From positions 6,015,501 to 6,079,500 of the forward strand of contig NZ_CP050440.1 of the NCBI RefSeq assembly GCF_011769525.1: 64,000 nt of DNA, given 5' to 3'. The position numbers and the translations under genes were made by a program. The notes below the pieces were generated by a model, which was not told the DNA's origin, searched no databases, and saw nothing but the letters and a program-made list of their open reading frames with translations. Of this stretch, positions 19,291 through 29,469 are shown one piece after another; the stretch's first letter is position 1; each line of letters starts with the position of its first letter. The stretch is from Tolypothrix sp. PCC 7910. Its GTDB lineage: Bacteria; Cyanobacteriota; Cyanobacteriia; Cyanobacteriales; Nostocaceae.

Positions 19291-20022
19291 ATGTCTTCTG
19301 CTCAAGATTTCGCCATAATTTCAGAAGACGCACCAGAAGATGTTATATTTCCTCCTGGTGACTTATACAGTGATGAACCGCCTTTGGAAACAGAACTACA
19401 TCTGCGGCAAATACTGCTATTAATTGAGTGTTTGGAATGGTGCTGGAAAGAGCGTCAAGATTTCTACGCTTGTGGAAATATGACAGTTTATTACAGTCCC
19501 CGTCAGCGCAAGTCTGAGCAATTTCGCGGCCCTGATTTTTTCGTGGTTTTAAATACCGAGCGTAAAACACGCAAAAGCTGGGTAGTTTGGGAAGAAGATG
19601 GTAAATATCCCAATGTGATTGTCGAGATTCTTTCTGACAAAACAGCCGCGACTGATAGAGGATTGAAAAAAGAAATTTATCAAGATATTTGGCGGACTCC
19701 CGACTATTTTTGGTTTGACCCTGAAAGTTTAGAATTTCAAGGTTTTCATTTATTAGATGGACGTTATCAACCACTCCAAGCAAATGAAGCTGGTTTGTTA
19801 TGGAGTCAGCAATTAGGGTTATATTTGGGAATTCATGAATCAAAGTTGCGCTTTTTCTCTACTGATGGAAAACTCATACCCACGCCAGCAGAAGCAGCAC
19901 AGCAAGAGCAAGTACAACGCCAAAAAGCTGAACAAGAAAGGGAACAAGCGCAACAGCAACTTGCAGAAATGGAGGCTATGCTGGCTCGTTATCGAGAAAG
20001 GTTTGGTGAGTTACCTGAATAA
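19291..20022 (+). CDS. Uma2 family putative endonuclease with C-terminal coiled coil
   Basis: A 243-residue Uma2 protein of the long subtype. The nuclease core is at about residues 10-190, with GPDFFVVLNT, YPNVIVEILSDKTAATDRGLK and the DYFWFDPESLEFQGF strand. Residues about 200-240 are a Gln/Glu-rich coiled coil (EQVQRQKAEQEREQAQQQL). This subtype is common in Nostoc and is distinct from the shorter gene just upstream. The start is ATG 19291 rather than a TTG two codons earlier. Function unknown beyond the fold. Confidence 0.88.
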   Translation: MSSAQDFAIISEDAPEDVIFPPGDLYSDEPPLETELHLRQILLLIECLEWCWKERQDFYACGNMTVYYSPRQRKSEQFRGPDFFVVLNTERKTRKSWVVWEEDGKYPNVIVEILSDKTAATDRGLKKEIYQDIWRTPDYFWFDPESLEFQGFHLLDGRYQPLQANEAGLLWSQQLGLYLGIHESKLRFFSTDGKLIPTPAEAAQQEQVQRQKAEQEREQAQQQLAEMEAMLARYRERFGELPE

Positions 20023-20391
20023 TTTGGTTCTGCTGAATCCTAATTTAAAAGTTGGAGCGATCGCACTCATATTGACCAAGAGCAATAATTTATAGGCACG
20101 AAAAAAAGCGATCGCTCGTTAAGCTATTCCCCTCATCCCAACGCCTCACACGGGGAACTAATTGATACTCACATTAGTCTTGCTTGTAAGGTTTTATTAA
20201 GCATTTGGCGAAAACAACTCCCAGAGCTTGAAGTTATGATTATGTTAAGCTGAACGTAAATCAGTAGATACACATCAGTAATAAAAAATACTCGTATCTG
20301 ATGATTCTTAGGTAAAGAAATTTGCCATAAGAGAAAGGTTTATTTTGGTTGCCAACTAAAACATTAAATTAAGTAGGATGGGTTCCATCAG
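20023..20391. other. 369-base spacer before the kinase gene
   Basis: Two HIP1 octamers (about 20,057 and 20,109) and otherwise nothing recognised. The kinase promoter is presumably here. Confidence 0.4.
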
Positions 20392-22209
20392 ATGACATCC
20401 CTACCATCATCAAACTCCTGGCATGGGCGCTTTATAGGTGATAACCAGCGATACCGTTTAGACAAACGGTTAGCTGGTGGTGGCATGGGAGAAGTATTCC
20501 TAGCAACAGATACGCGTGTAGGTCAGCAGGTAGCATTGAAGTTACTCAAAGATACGCTAGTAGCTTCAGCCGAGATGAGAAAGCGCTTTGAGCGAGAAAT
20601 ATCCGTGTGTGCAGCGCTGCAAAGTGACCACATCGTTAAAATCAGTGATTGTGGAGTCACAGAAGAAGGCTATCCATTCTATGTGATGGAGTATCTGCGT
20701 GGGCAAACCTTGCGCCATGTGTTACTCAAAGAAAAGCGGTTATCTGTTGAGCGAACTGTGAGTATTATGGCTCAAGTTTGTAAGGGACTACAGCTAGCTC
20801 ATGCGGGAGTGACTTTACAACGGGAAGGTGGCAAAAACGCCGAGCATATTCAAGTTATCCATCGGGATTTAAAACCCGATAATATCTTTCTTGTACCCAC
20901 AGATTTGGGAGAGTGGGTAAAGATTCTAGATTTTGGGGTGGCGAAAATTCGTCATGAATCTTCAGAACAAACCAATATCACAAATACATTTATTGGTACA
21001 TTCCGCTACGCTGCGCCAGAACAGATCCAAAGTGATGAAAACCTAGATGCGCGGGCAGATATTTACAGCTTGGGACTGATCCTCTATGAAATGTTGAGTG
21101 GTGCAGATCCCTTTGGTTTAAGCGAAAATGCGAATAATATTAGCGAAGCTTCCTGGGTATTAGCTCATGCTTATGAGCCACCAAAACCATTGCGATCGCA
21201 ACCTGGTTGTGAGTATTTTTCTATACAGCTAGAAGCTGTCATTCTCAAGTGTTTGCACAAAAATCCTGATAATCGCTTTAGTACTGTTGAAGAACTCAGT
21301 CAGGCTTTACAAATGGTTGCTAAATCAGTAGGGGGCCATGTGAGTGCCGAGTATCAAGAAGAGATTGGGCTACATCCCACTGTACCGAAATCAGTCGTCA
21401 AGTCCAAAACAATTGAGCGATCGCCACAGCCTGTTGTAGAACAAACTCGACTAGAGGATACTCTACCTCCGACTGTGCCTTTGTATCAGCAAGACCAAGA
21501 AGAAACGATTCTGCGCTTTCAACCTGTGCAACATCCCGGTGTAGAGGAACCAACTATTCTGCGTCCTTTGCAACCTACAGAACCAATCTCGGGACAAGAA
21601 GAAACGATTCTGCGATCGCAACCTGTGCAACATCCGGGTACAGAAGAACCGACAATTCTGCGTCCTTTGCAACCCACAGAACCAAACTGGGGACAAGAAG
21701 AAACAATTCTGCGATCGCAACCTGTACAGCATCCCGGTGCAGATCAACCAACAATTCTGCGTCCCATACAGCCAACAGAACCAAGCTGGGGACAAGAAGA
21801 AACGATTTTGCGCCCGCAACCTGTGCAGCATCCAGGTGAAGCAGAGGAAAACGTTCCTTTGCCACAAACAGCGATCGCGCCAAATCAACAAGAAGGAACA
21901 ATTTTTCAAATACGGCCTGTAACCCCGCCTACGCCAGAGCGGACAATGTTTCAACGCCGTCCTGTACCCCAGCCTGAACCAGAAGCGACAATTCAATCCC
22001 GTCCTGTATCTGCCCCTAATGGCGAACCAGTGCTACATGGCAGTACAATTTTTCAACGCCGCACCACTAATTCAGCCACACAGAAACCTGCTCGCAATTT
22101 TTGGTTAATTTTAGGAGTGGCTTTTGCTGTTGGGTTTGCTTTGGTGGCTGCTATTTATATATACCCGCAATTGAAATCTACTCAAACCAACGAGCAGAAG
22201 GCTAATTAG
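20392..22209 (+). CDS. Membrane-anchored Ser/Thr protein kinase with Thr-rich repeats
   Basis: A 605-residue Hanks-type kinase. The catalytic domain (about 20-310) is complete: glycine loop LAGGGMGEVFLATD, Lys50 in VALKLL, catalytic loop HRDLKPDN with Asp159, DFG at 180-182 and GTFRYAAPEQ. A short insert (QREGGKNAEH) lies just before the catalytic loop. Residues about 365-500 are a low-complexity region with a 33-residue repeat of form EETILRxQPVQHPGxEEPTILRPLQPTEP, followed by further xTI/TMFQRRPV units. A single membrane span at about 570-592 leaves a short lysine-containing tail. The kinase domain should face the cytoplasm. The Thr residues in EETI and PTIL settings could be autophosphorylation or FHA docking sites (inference). 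No cognate phosphatase or FHA gene is adjacent. Confidence 0.93.
   Translation: MTSLPSSNSWHGRFIGDNQRYRLDKRLAGGGMGEVFLATDTRVGQQVALKLLKDTLVASAEMRKRFEREISVCAALQSDHIVKISDCGVTEEGYPFYVMEYLRGQTLRHVLLKEKRLSVERTVSIMAQVCKGLQLAHAGVTLQREGGKNAEHIQVIHRDLKPDNIFLVPTDLGEWVKILDFGVAKIRHESSEQTNITNTFIGTFRYAAPEQIQSDENLDARADIYSLGLILYEMLSGADPFGLSENANNISEASWVLAHAYEPPKPLRSQPGCEYFSIQLEAVILKCLHKNPDNRFSTVEELSQALQMVAKSVGGHVSAEYQEEIGLHPTVPKSVVKSKTIERSPQPVVEQTRLEDTLPPTVPLYQQDQEETILRFQPVQHPGVEEPTILRPLQPTEPISGQEETILRSQPVQHPGTEEPTILRPLQPTEPNWGQEETILRSQPVQHPGADQPTILRPIQPTEPSWGQEETILRPQPVQHPGEAEENVPLPQTAIAPNQQEGTIFQIRPVTPPTPERTMFQRRPVPQPEPEATIQSRPVSAPNGEPVLHGSTIFQRRTTNSATQKPARNFWLILGVAFAVGFALVAAIYIYPQLKSTQTNEQKAN
21499..21894 (+). 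repeat. 99-base tandem coding repeat in the kinase gene
   Basis: Units begin at 21,499, 21,598, 21,697 and 21,796, exactly 99 bases apart, each opening with codons for EETIL. The fourth unit decays after about half its length. HIP1 octamers occur inside two units. Confidence 0.9.
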
Positions 22210-22261
22210 TAAGGACATAGGGCTTAGGGCATTGCGATCCCTTGCTGCTTTTTCTTGTAAA

Positions 22262-25200
22262 TTATTCGGCATCTTCTTCAATTACAGAACTGCGATCTAG
22301 TAAAAGTAAATTGCGAAGTTGGTCTGTATCTAATTCAGTTAGCCAATCTTCTCCAGCACCTACAACTTGTTCTGCAAGTTGTTTTTTACTTTCAATCATG
22401 TCGTGAATTTTTTCTTCTAATGTGCCAGTACAAACAAATTTATGTACTTGAACATTGCGAGTTTGACCAATCCGAAATACTCGGTCTGTGGCTTGATTTT
22501 CAACTGCTGGGTTCCACCATCTATCAAAGTGAAAGACATGATTTGCCCTGGTTAAATTTAAACCTACACCCCCAGCTTTTAAGGAGAGAATCATAATTGG
22601 TGGCCCTTGGGGGTCGTGTTGGAAACGGTCAATCATTTCCTCACGTTGTTTTTTACTAGTGCTACCGTACAAGAAAAATATTTCGCGTCCTAGCTGTTTT
22701 TCTAAATGGGGTTTGAGTAATTTGCCCCATTCGGCAAATTGGGTAAAAATTAAAGCGCGATCGCCTTCTGCTAAAGCTTCTTCTAACATTTCATCCAAGC
22801 GCTGAAGTTTGCCAGAATGATATTTGTCTAAGCTGGCTTCTTTTAAATATTGGGCTGGATGATTGCAGACTTGTTTGAGCTTAATTAATAAAGCTAAAAT
22901 CATTCCTCGGCGTTGCAATCCTGTGGCGGTATCAATTTCCGCTAAAGATTCTTCTACCACTTTTTGATAAAGCGTTGCTTGTTCGGGAGTTAGCCCGCAA
23001 AATACCGTCATTTCTTGCTTTTCGGGCAAGTCTTGAATGATATCACGATCTGTTTTCAGTCGCCGCAGAATAAACGGTTGTACTAAGGAACGTAATTGAT
23101 TTAATGAAGCAGAATCGCCATACTTTTCAATTGGCATAGCAAACCTGCGTTGAAAGAACTGTTTATTCCCCAAATAACCAGGATTAAGAAAGTCTAAAAT
23201 AGACCAAAGTTCTTGCAATCTATTTTCTACTGGTGTACCAGTCAAAGCAATGCGAAATGCCGCTTCTAATTGTCTAACTGCTTGGGATTGCTTGGCATCA
23301 GCATTTTTCACATTCTGAGCTTCATCTAATACTATGGCTTGCCACTCAACACTCTGCAATGATTTCAAATCTCGGTGAATTAGTGAGTAACTAGTGACGA
23401 CTAAATTGTACTTTTTCACTGCATCTATAAACGCCTTACCTTTGGGGCGTTTATCACCGTGATATTGTAAAATTTTGAGTGTGGGAGCAAATTTTTTAAC
23501 TTCTCGTTCCCAGTTACCTAATACAGAAGTTGGACAAACTAAGAGAGTGGGTTTTTCTAATGCATCTTGTTCTTTGAGGTGTAATAGAAAAGCAATGAAC
23601 TGCACGGTTTTTCCTAAACCCATGTCGTCCGCGAGACAAGCACCTAAACCCCAGCGTTCGAGGAAGGCTAGCCAAGCAGCACCTCGTTGTTGATAAGGTC
23701 GCAACTCTCCTTTAAAGTTAGCAGGTGTGGGTAAAGGTGCGATCGCCTGATTGTTTGTCAGCGCCCCAATTAATTCTTGCAATGCGCCAGATGCTTCAAA
23801 ACTAACTACTGGTAATTTTTCAATCGCTTGGGTATCCCCTGTACTCAACCGCAAAGCATCTTCTAAGGACAGGGACATTTTTTCTTTTCGGGAAGCAAAA
23901 AATGCTTGAGCTGTCTTAATATCTTGGGGACGTAACTCCACCCACTCACCGTTAATTTCTACAAGTGGGCTATTTAATGCTACTAACCTATCAAATTGTG
24001 CTTTAGAAATCGTTTGTCCGCCAATCGCTAATTTCCATTGAAAATTCAGTAAACTCTGCAATCCTAAGCGTCCTTGCTTTTGATTGGGTGTTTCAGCCGT
24101 AATTTTTAAACCCAAACGGTTCGCCCATCCTTCGCGGTTCGCCAAGCTAGGCGGTAAAACTACTCCTAACCCGCTATCTTCCAATCTCCAAGCTACAGAC
24201 TTAATAAATTCATAAGCCTGAATAGGGTTAAGGCTAAATGAATCCGGATATTCACTTTCCAAACTAGGTGCGATCGCGGGATATAATCGCGAAGCTAACC
24301 CTAAACCCCGCAGAAAAGTTTCTTGGGGTTGTTCAATGGTGCGATTTTGATAGACTAATTGCTCAACTGGATGCTGCCAAATCGTTGCTGCATCTACTAA
24401 AAATTCTGGATCATCGGCAGCTTGTAGATAATATACCAATTTCCATTCTGACTCTCCATCCTCTGGCGATCGCAGTTCAAAGCAGGCGCGAAACAAACTT
24501 TTATAAGTTAATTGGTATTGTAGCGGCATCGTCCAAGCATTCATTGCTGCTTGTAGCCTATCCACACCAATTGCATCTGCACTAACTGTTGACGATTCAC
24601 TCGTTAAGCTTTGCAACCACTGGCGCACTCCCGCAGGTAAAGATGCCATCACCCTATTTTCCACTAAGGGTTGAGAACTAATCATTTCTCGCACTTGGGC
24701 ATCAATCGTACTATTGAGAAATCCTAATAGTAATTCTTGCGGCTGTAATGGTAAATCTATATATATTTGAGATTGATTTATTTCCCCATTTCCTATTTGA
24801 TATGTCCGACAAGCTAAGGGCATTAACTGCGAAAATTTCTCTAACCTTGTGCCATCTACAGCACTATCTAAAAGTACTTGCCAGCTAGCCACAAAACTAT
24901 CAGTTTCTTTAGAAAGATTAGGGAGAAATTTACATCTAGAAATTAAATCTAAACTCCATCTGGCTACTTGCGACCAAAAGCGTAAATCTCCACCTAAAAA
25001 GGCATCATTGCCGCTAATACTATTTAAGGGGAGAGAAGCCAGAAATTTCATAGCTGCGCTAGGGTTTAGACAAAAACCCTCAACTCGCCAAGGGTGAAGA
25101 TATTGCTGTGAGTCTTTTGCCGATGAAGATATTACTGGGGTTTCCAAAACCCCAGAATGTAGAGGAAAAACGCTGTTTCTACCAATTTGAGTTGGTAAAG

Positions 25201-25513
25201 CAATGATTTGGGATTCGCTGGGTAATTTTACTTCCGTAAAAGTTGCGCTTTGACGTTTTTTCCCAGCACTAACAGCCACCTGGGTTTCTGGAATGATATG
25301 GGGAATTGTCAGATTCTGTGAATCGCCAAAGGCGACGCTACGCGAACGCAACCACTCACTTAACTCCTGTGGTGCCATTGCCAGGGGATTTGATGGAATC
25401 TCAAAACCAACATTACCATCAGAATTATCCTGTACAGAACGCCAAGTTTCTCCCCAAATAAATAAACAACTATTTTGCTTTCTGTTTAACCAGACACCGT
25501 GTAAAATCGCCAT
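22262..25513 (-). CDS. SNF2-family DEAD/DEAH-box helicase
   Basis: A 1083-residue Swi2/Snf2-type ATPase that should translocate on double-stranded DNA. The motor is C-terminal (about 590-1060): motif I DDMGLGKTVQFIAFL, motif II LDEAQNVKN, motif III ALTGTPVENR, and in the second RecA lobe SLKAGGVGLNLTRANHVFHFDRWWNPAVENQATDRVFRIGQ. The N-terminal half (about 1-560) is the bacterial SNF2-associated region without a known catalytic motif. This architecture matches the RapA-unlike 'HepA/SNF2' proteins widespread in cyanobacteria; roles in repair or transcription recycling are proposed for relatives. The gene converges on the kinase with a 52-base gap. Confidence 0.94.
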   Translation of the reverse strand: MAILHGVWLNRKQNSCLFIWGETWRSVQDNSDGNVGFEIPSNPLAMAPQELSEWLRSRSVAFGDSQNLTIPHIIPETQVAVSAGKKRQSATFTEVKLPSESQIIALPTQIGRNSVFPLHSGVLETPVISSSAKDSQQYLHPWRVEGFCLNPSAAMKFLASLPLNSISGNDAFLGGDLRFWSQVARWSLDLISRCKFLPNLSKETDSFVASWQVLLDSAVDGTRLEKFSQLMPLACRTYQIGNGEINQSQIYIDLPLQPQELLLGFLNSTIDAQVREMISSQPLVENRVMASLPAGVRQWLQSLTSESSTVSADAIGVDRLQAAMNAWTMPLQYQLTYKSLFRACFELRSPEDGESEWKLVYYLQAADDPEFLVDAATIWQHPVEQLVYQNRTIEQPQETFLRGLGLASRLYPAIAPSLESEYPDSFSLNPIQAYEFIKSVAWRLEDSGLGVVLPPSLANREGWANRLGLKITAETPNQKQGRLGLQSLLNFQWKLAIGGQTISKAQFDRLVALNSPLVEINGEWVELRPQDIKTAQAFFASRKEKMSLSLEDALRLSTGDTQAIEKLPVVSFEASGALQELIGALTNNQAIAPLPTPANFKGELRPYQQRGAAWLAFLERWGLGACLADDMGLGKTVQFIAFLLHLKEQDALEKPTLLVCPTSVLGNWEREVKKFAPTLKILQYHGDKRPKGKAFIDAVKKYNLVVTSYSLIHRDLKSLQSVEWQAIVLDEAQNVKNADAKQSQAVRQLEAAFRIALTGTPVENRLQELWSILDFLNPGYLGNKQFFQRRFAMPIEKYGDSASLNQLRSLVQPFILRRLKTDRDIIQDLPEKQEMTVFCGLTPEQATLYQKVVEESLAEIDTATGLQRRGMILALLIKLKQVCNHPAQYLKEASLDKYHSGKLQRLDEMLEEALAEGDRALIFTQFAEWGKLLKPHLEKQLGREIFFLYGSTSKKQREEMIDRFQHDPQGPPIMILSLKAGGVGLNLTRANHVFHFDRWWNPAVENQATDRVFRIGQTRNVQVHKFVCTGTLEEKIHDMIESKKQLAEQVVGAGEDWLTELDTDQLRNLLLLDRSSVIEEDAE

Positions 25514-25876
25514 TTTAAACTACCGATCCACTACTTATATGTATTACTAAATCAAGGATTAATTCTTAAATTAGAGTTACATTAATAATTTGATGATTTT
25601 CTGTTTTGCTGTATTAGGGGTTGATTTTTTTGATAGCCTAGCTAATTTGACTATATTTATATTTAACAGAATATGCTTGATTTATCTATGTAGGGTAATA
25701 CCCTATATATAAGCTTTATCACCTATTTAGGTTTTTAAAATCAAAATTAATCTTAATAACATAGTCAGCATAATTAATTTCTAAATTAGCTAGATTCATA
25801 TTTAAATACATTTAACTAAACCTTTATTTAATATAATAAATATTGAAAACATCAAGATAAATACAGATTTATAATA
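25514..25876. other. 363-base AT-rich divergent promoter region
   Basis: The spacer separates the start codons of the SNF2 helicase (minus) and the GNAT gene (plus). It is markedly AT-rich and contains no HIP1 site or open frame. No defined motif was found. Confidence 0.45.
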
Positions 25877-26422
25877 ATGCAATTTCCCCTGAAGCAAGTT
25901 ATAAAAACTGGCATTAAGGTAGAACTAGATTATATGCATCCGCAAGAACAGGAAGAAGTAAGAGCATTATTAAATCTAGTAATTACTGAAGGTAAAACCT
26001 ATCCTCAAAAACAACCCCTTTCTCCAGCAGAATTTGCGGCTTATTGGTTGAGTCAGGATGCCTTTGTTGTGAGGGCAACTGAGCAGAGTAGTACACAAAA
26101 ACCCAAAGATATATTAGGGGCTTTTTATCTAAAACCAAACTTTCCCGGCCGATGTAGCCATATTTGCAACGCTGGTTTTATTGTACAACCACAATTGCGG
26201 GGTCAGGGCATAGGGCGGTTTATGGGAGAGGCGATGCTAGCGATCGCAACTAGCCTGGGCTACGAGGCAGTGATGTTTAATTTGGTCTTTGAAACTAATA
26301 TACCGTCAATTACCCTGTGGCAGACATTGGGATTTGAGATTATTGGGCGTATTCCCCAAGCAGCTAAGTTAGCTGATGGACAAGTAGTAGACGCACTGAT
26401 GATGTATCGTGCTTTATGTTGA
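25877..26422 (+). CDS. GNAT family N-acetyltransferase
   Basis: A 181-residue acetyl-CoA-dependent acyltransferase. The acetyl-CoA pyrophosphate loop is QLRGQGIGRFMGEAML, preceded by the beta-4 strand ICNAGFIVQP and followed by the beta-5 region AVMFNLVFETNIPSITLWQTLGFEIIGRIPQ typical of the fold. The N-terminal 20 residues have the MQFPLKQVIKTGIKVELDYM form seen in cyanobacterial and fungal relatives. Substrate unknown. It lies 102 bases before pnp on the same strand. Confidence 0.9.
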   Translation: MQFPLKQVIKTGIKVELDYMHPQEQEEVRALLNLVITEGKTYPQKQPLSPAEFAAYWLSQDAFVVRATEQSSTQKPKDILGAFYLKPNFPGRCSHICNAGFIVQPQLRGQGIGRFMGEAMLAIATSLGYEAVMFNLVFETNIPSITLWQTLGFEIIGRIPQAAKLADGQVVDALMMYRALC

Positions 26423-26524
26423 CAAAGTTGTTTATCTTTGTATGTACCTGAAGCCAGCTAGAGGGCAGAAATGTTAGGATTGCCACAGAGAGAGAATAGC
26501 GTGCATAGAAGGAAAAAAAACTGA

Positions 26525-28681
26525 ATGACAGAAGTTGATAAGTCAATATCCTTTGACGGACGGGATATTCGACTGAAGGTTGGCCTACTAGCTCCCCAGG
26601 CTGGTGGGTCGGTTTTGATACAATCAGGGGATACAGCTGTTTTGGTAACAGCTACGCGATCACAAGCCAGAGAAGGCATTGATTTTCTTCCCCTCACAGT
26701 AGATTACGAAGAAAGACTATATGCTGCGGGTAGGATTCCCGGCGGGATCATGCGGCGTGAAGGTCGTCCTCCAGAAAAAACAATTCTTACTAGCCGTCTG
26801 ATAGACCGTCCCCTGCGTCCGCTGTTCCCTTCATGGTTGCGCGATGACTTGCAAATTGTCGCGTTGACATTGTCAATGGATGAGCAAGTACCACCCGATG
26901 TGTTAGCTGTTACAGGTGCTTCTATTGCTACCCTCATTGCCCAAATTCCATTTAATGGGCCAATGGCAGCAGTTAGGGTGGGTTTAGTAGGTGATGATTT
27001 TGTCATTAACCCAACCTACGCAGAAATTGAAGCTGGAGACTTGGATCTGATAGTAGCAGGTTCACCAGATGGGGTAATCATGGTAGAGGCGGGAGCCAAC
27101 CAGTTACCAGAGCGAGATATCATTGAAGCGATTGATTTTGGCTACGAAGCTGTGCGGGATTTAATCAAAGCGCAACAAGATTTAGTTGCAGAACTAGGTC
27201 TACAAATTGTGCAAGCAAGTCCCCCAGAAGTAGACCAAACTTTAGACAAATTCATTAGCGATCGCGCCAGTGAAGAGATTAAGAAAATTCTCGCGCAATT
27301 TGAACTGACTAAGCCAGAGCGCGATGCAGCTTTGGATGTAGTTAAAGAAAATATTGCCAATGCGATCGCAGAATTGTCTGAAGAAGACCCAGTTCGCCTT
27401 GCTACAGCCGCCAATAGCAAAGCCCTAGGTAACACCTTCAAGGAAATTACCAAACACTTCATGCGCCGTCAAATCATCGAAGACAACGTCCGCGTTGATG
27501 GTCGGAAACTCGATGAAGTGCGTCCTGTTTCTTGTTTAGTTGATGTTTTACCGAAGCGCGTTCACGGTAGCGGTTTGTTTAATCGCGGACTCACCCAAGT
27601 CTTATCCGCCTGTACCCTCGGTACTCCCGGAGATGCCCAAAACCTCAACGATGACCTGCAAACAGACCAATCTAAACGCTACCTACACCATTACAACTTC
27701 CCACCCTTCTCTGTTGGAGAAACTAAGCCGATGCGCGCCCCAGGACGGCGGGAAATCGGTCACGGGGCACTAGCAGAGCGAGCGATGTTACCAGTGCTAC
27801 CACCAAAAGAACAATTCCCTTACGTGATTCGCGTGGTATCGGAAGTACTTTCTTCCAACGGTTCCACCTCGATGGGTTCAGTTTGTGGTTCCACCCTAGC
27901 GTTAATGGATGCTGGTGTGCCAATTATCAAGCCTGTCAGCGGTGCAGCGATGGGTCTAATCAAAGAAGGTGATGAAGTCCGCGTTCTCACTGATATCCAG
28001 GGCATTGAAGACTTTTTAGGCGATATGGACTTTAAAGTCGCTGGTACGGATACGGGAATTACTGCCTTACAAATGGACATGAAAATTTCCGGTCTGTCAT
28101 TGGAAATTATTGCCCAAGCAGTCCACCAAGCGAAGTCAGCCCGCTTGCACATTTTAGACAAAATGCTGCAAACCATCGACAAACCACGCATAGAAACCTC
28201 ACCTTATGCGCCACGTCTGTTGACCATCAAGATTGATCCCGACATGATTGGTCTGGTGATTGGGCCTGGAGGCAAGACCATTAAAGGTATCACAGAGGAA
28301 ACAGGTGCAAAAGTTGATATCGAAGATGATGGCACCGTGACGATTTCTGCTGTGGATGAAAGTAAGGCGAAGAAAGCTAGAAACATCATCCAAGGCATGA
28401 CCCGTAAATTGCACGAAGGTGATGTTTATGTGGGACGAGTCACGCGCATTATACCTATTGGTGCTTTTGTGGAATTTCTGCCTGGAAAAGAAGGCATGAT
28501 CCACATTTCCCAACTAGCTGACTACCGCGTTGGCAAAGTTGAAGATGAAGTGGCTGTAGGCGATGAAGTGATTGTCAAAGTGCGCGAAATTGACAACAAA
28601 GGTCGGATCAACCTTACACGTTTAGGTATCCATCCTGACCAAGCAGCTGCAGCGCGGGAAGCAGCAGCAGTAAATCGGTAA
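26525..28681 (+). CDS. pnp: Polyribonucleotide nucleotidyltransferase (PNPase)
   Basis: A 718-residue 3'-5' phosphorolytic exoribonuclease acting in RNA turnover in the cytoplasm. Domains in order: RNase PH-like 1 (about 5-140, [21 protein letters not shown]), helical linker, RNase PH-like 2 (about 315-540) with the catalytic-site strand [20 protein letters not shown], a KH domain (about 560-620, [15 protein letters not shown]) and a C-terminal S1 domain (about 625-695, [20 protein letters not shown]). An AAGGA precedes the ATG by 11 bases. Cyanobacterial PNPase can also add heteropolymeric tails. A pair of adjacent hairpins follows the stop. Confidence 0.98.
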   Translation: MTEVDKSISFDGRDIRLKVGLLAPQAGGSVLIQSGDTAVLVTATRSQAREGIDFLPLTVDYEERLYAAGRIPGGIMRREGRPPEKTILTSRLIDRPLRPLFPSWLRDDLQIVALTLSMDEQVPPDVLAVTGASIATLIAQIPFNGPMAAVRVGLVGDDFVINPTYAEIEAGDLDLIVAGSPDGVIMVEAGANQLPERDIIEAIDFGYEAVRDLIKAQQDLVAELGLQIVQASPPEVDQTLDKFISDRASEEIKKILAQFELTKPERDAALDVVKENIANAIAELSEEDPVRLATAANSKALGNTFKEITKHFMRRQIIEDNVRVDGRKLDEVRPVSCLVDVLPKRVHGSGLFNRGLTQVLSACTLGTPGDAQNLNDDLQTDQSKRYLHHYNFPPFSVGETKPMRAPGRREIGHGALAERAMLPVLPPKEQFPYVIRVVSEVLSSNGSTSMGSVCGSTLALMDAGVPIIKPVSGAAMGLIKEGDEVRVLTDIQGIEDFLGDMDFKVAGTDTGITALQMDMKISGLSLEIIAQAVHQAKSARLHILDKMLQTIDKPRIETSPYAPRLLTIKIDPDMIGLVIGPGGKTIKGITEETGAKVDIEDDGTVTISAVDESKAKKARNIIQGMTRKLHEGDVYVGRVTRIIPIGAFVEFLPGKEGMIHISQLADYRVGKVEDEVAVGDEVIVKVREIDNKGRINLTRLGIHPDQAAAAREAAAVNR

Positions 28682-28689
28682 TCGATTTA

Positions 28690-28739
28690 GGATTTTAGAT
28701 TGAATCTAAAATCCGCGATGCCTTAGGGCAAGGCATCGC
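28690..28739 (+). terminator. Two adjacent perfect hairpins after pnp
   Basis: GGATTTTAGATT/AATCTAAAATCC (12-base stem, one-base spacer) is followed directly by GCGATGCCTT/AAGGCATCGC (ten-base stem, five-base loop). They start eight bases after the pnp stop and probably protect or end its transcript. A third small stem AGCCTGT/ACAGGCT is at 28,810-28,827. Confidence 0.65.
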
Positions 28740-28872
28740 TGTATGCTTCTCTTATTCAACTTTTAAAATTATTAGAGCCGCAGGACTGATGTCGCGGCTA
28801 ACAAAACTCAGCCTGTCTACACAGGCTTAATGTAATTCAGAACTGACAAAAATTAAAAAAATACCCAAATTT

Positions 28873-28933
28873 TAGGGGCATGGCGTAGATAAGATATTTG
28901 ATTTTCTCCAAGTCTTGAGATGCCATGCCCCTA
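28873..28933. repeat. 61-base element with 12-base terminal inverted repeats
   Basis: TAGGGGCATGGC at 28,873 and GCCATGCCCCTA at 28,922 are perfect reverse complements enclosing 37 AT-rich bases. The size and ends are compatible with a miniature inverted-repeat element, but only one copy is in view. It lies just upstream of a Uma2 gene remnant. Confidence 0.5.
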
Positions 28934-28971
28934 TGTGTTGTTGATTTATTTTTTGGAGTTCATGTAAATAA

Positions 28972-29199
28972 CCTGAATATTGGATTGTAGATTATCTTGC
29001 ACTTGGCGCTCGTAAATTTCTCGGCAATCCTAAACAACCTAGGATTTCTATTTACTGTTTAGTTGAGTATGAATATCAAGTTACTCAATTTAGAGCTACA
29101 GACCATATTCAATCACCAACTTTCCCGAATCTTAATGTAACCGCCCAACAGATATTCCAAGCTGGAATTAATCGTGCTGACTCATCTAATCGTCAGTAG
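28972..29199 (+). pseudogene. Remnant of a Uma2 (DUF820) gene, 3' end only
   Basis: A 75-codon open stretch with no start codon reads PEYWIVDYLALGARKFLGNP and continues to QIFQAGINRA before a TAG. This is the conserved last third of Uma2 proteins: the EYWIVD strand, the GNPKQP loop and the C-terminal TAQQIFQAG helix. A stop codon directly precedes it in frame, and the N-terminal two thirds, including the catalytic Asp and Glu positions, are absent. It is therefore a decayed copy, unrelated in frame to the two intact Uma2 genes at 18.6-20.0 kb. Confidence 0.85.
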
Positions 29200-29469
29200 A
29201 TTTCACTCCCAGAATATCAGAAATATAAGGATTGCTGTTGGATTCCACGATGTTTGGGCAGCACTCTAAGTATTGTTTGAGAATCTGGAAACAGCTTTAT
29301 ATTCAAGGTTTTCAATCTAATATCCCAAATCTAATATCCCAAATAGGTATCAGTCGTTAGGCTCAATATACAATACTCACTTTGTCAGTTTCTGAATTTA
29401 CGCTATGTTTGGTATTGAAAGAATTAGCCTACATGGTTAACTTTAACTCTTAACTTGATATACAGCATT

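Noticed and set aside
19343-19843. Minus-strand open frame of 166 codons opposite the second Uma2 gene
   Set aside because: The plus-strand frame encodes a full Uma2 protein with conserved motifs; the antisense frame has none.
21463-21996. Long open frame (177 codons) on the minus strand opposite the kinase repeat region
   Set aside because: It is the mirror of the 99-base tandem repeat; its translation is a Trp/Arg/Phe-rich repeat without a plausible fold, while the plus frame has a complete kinase.
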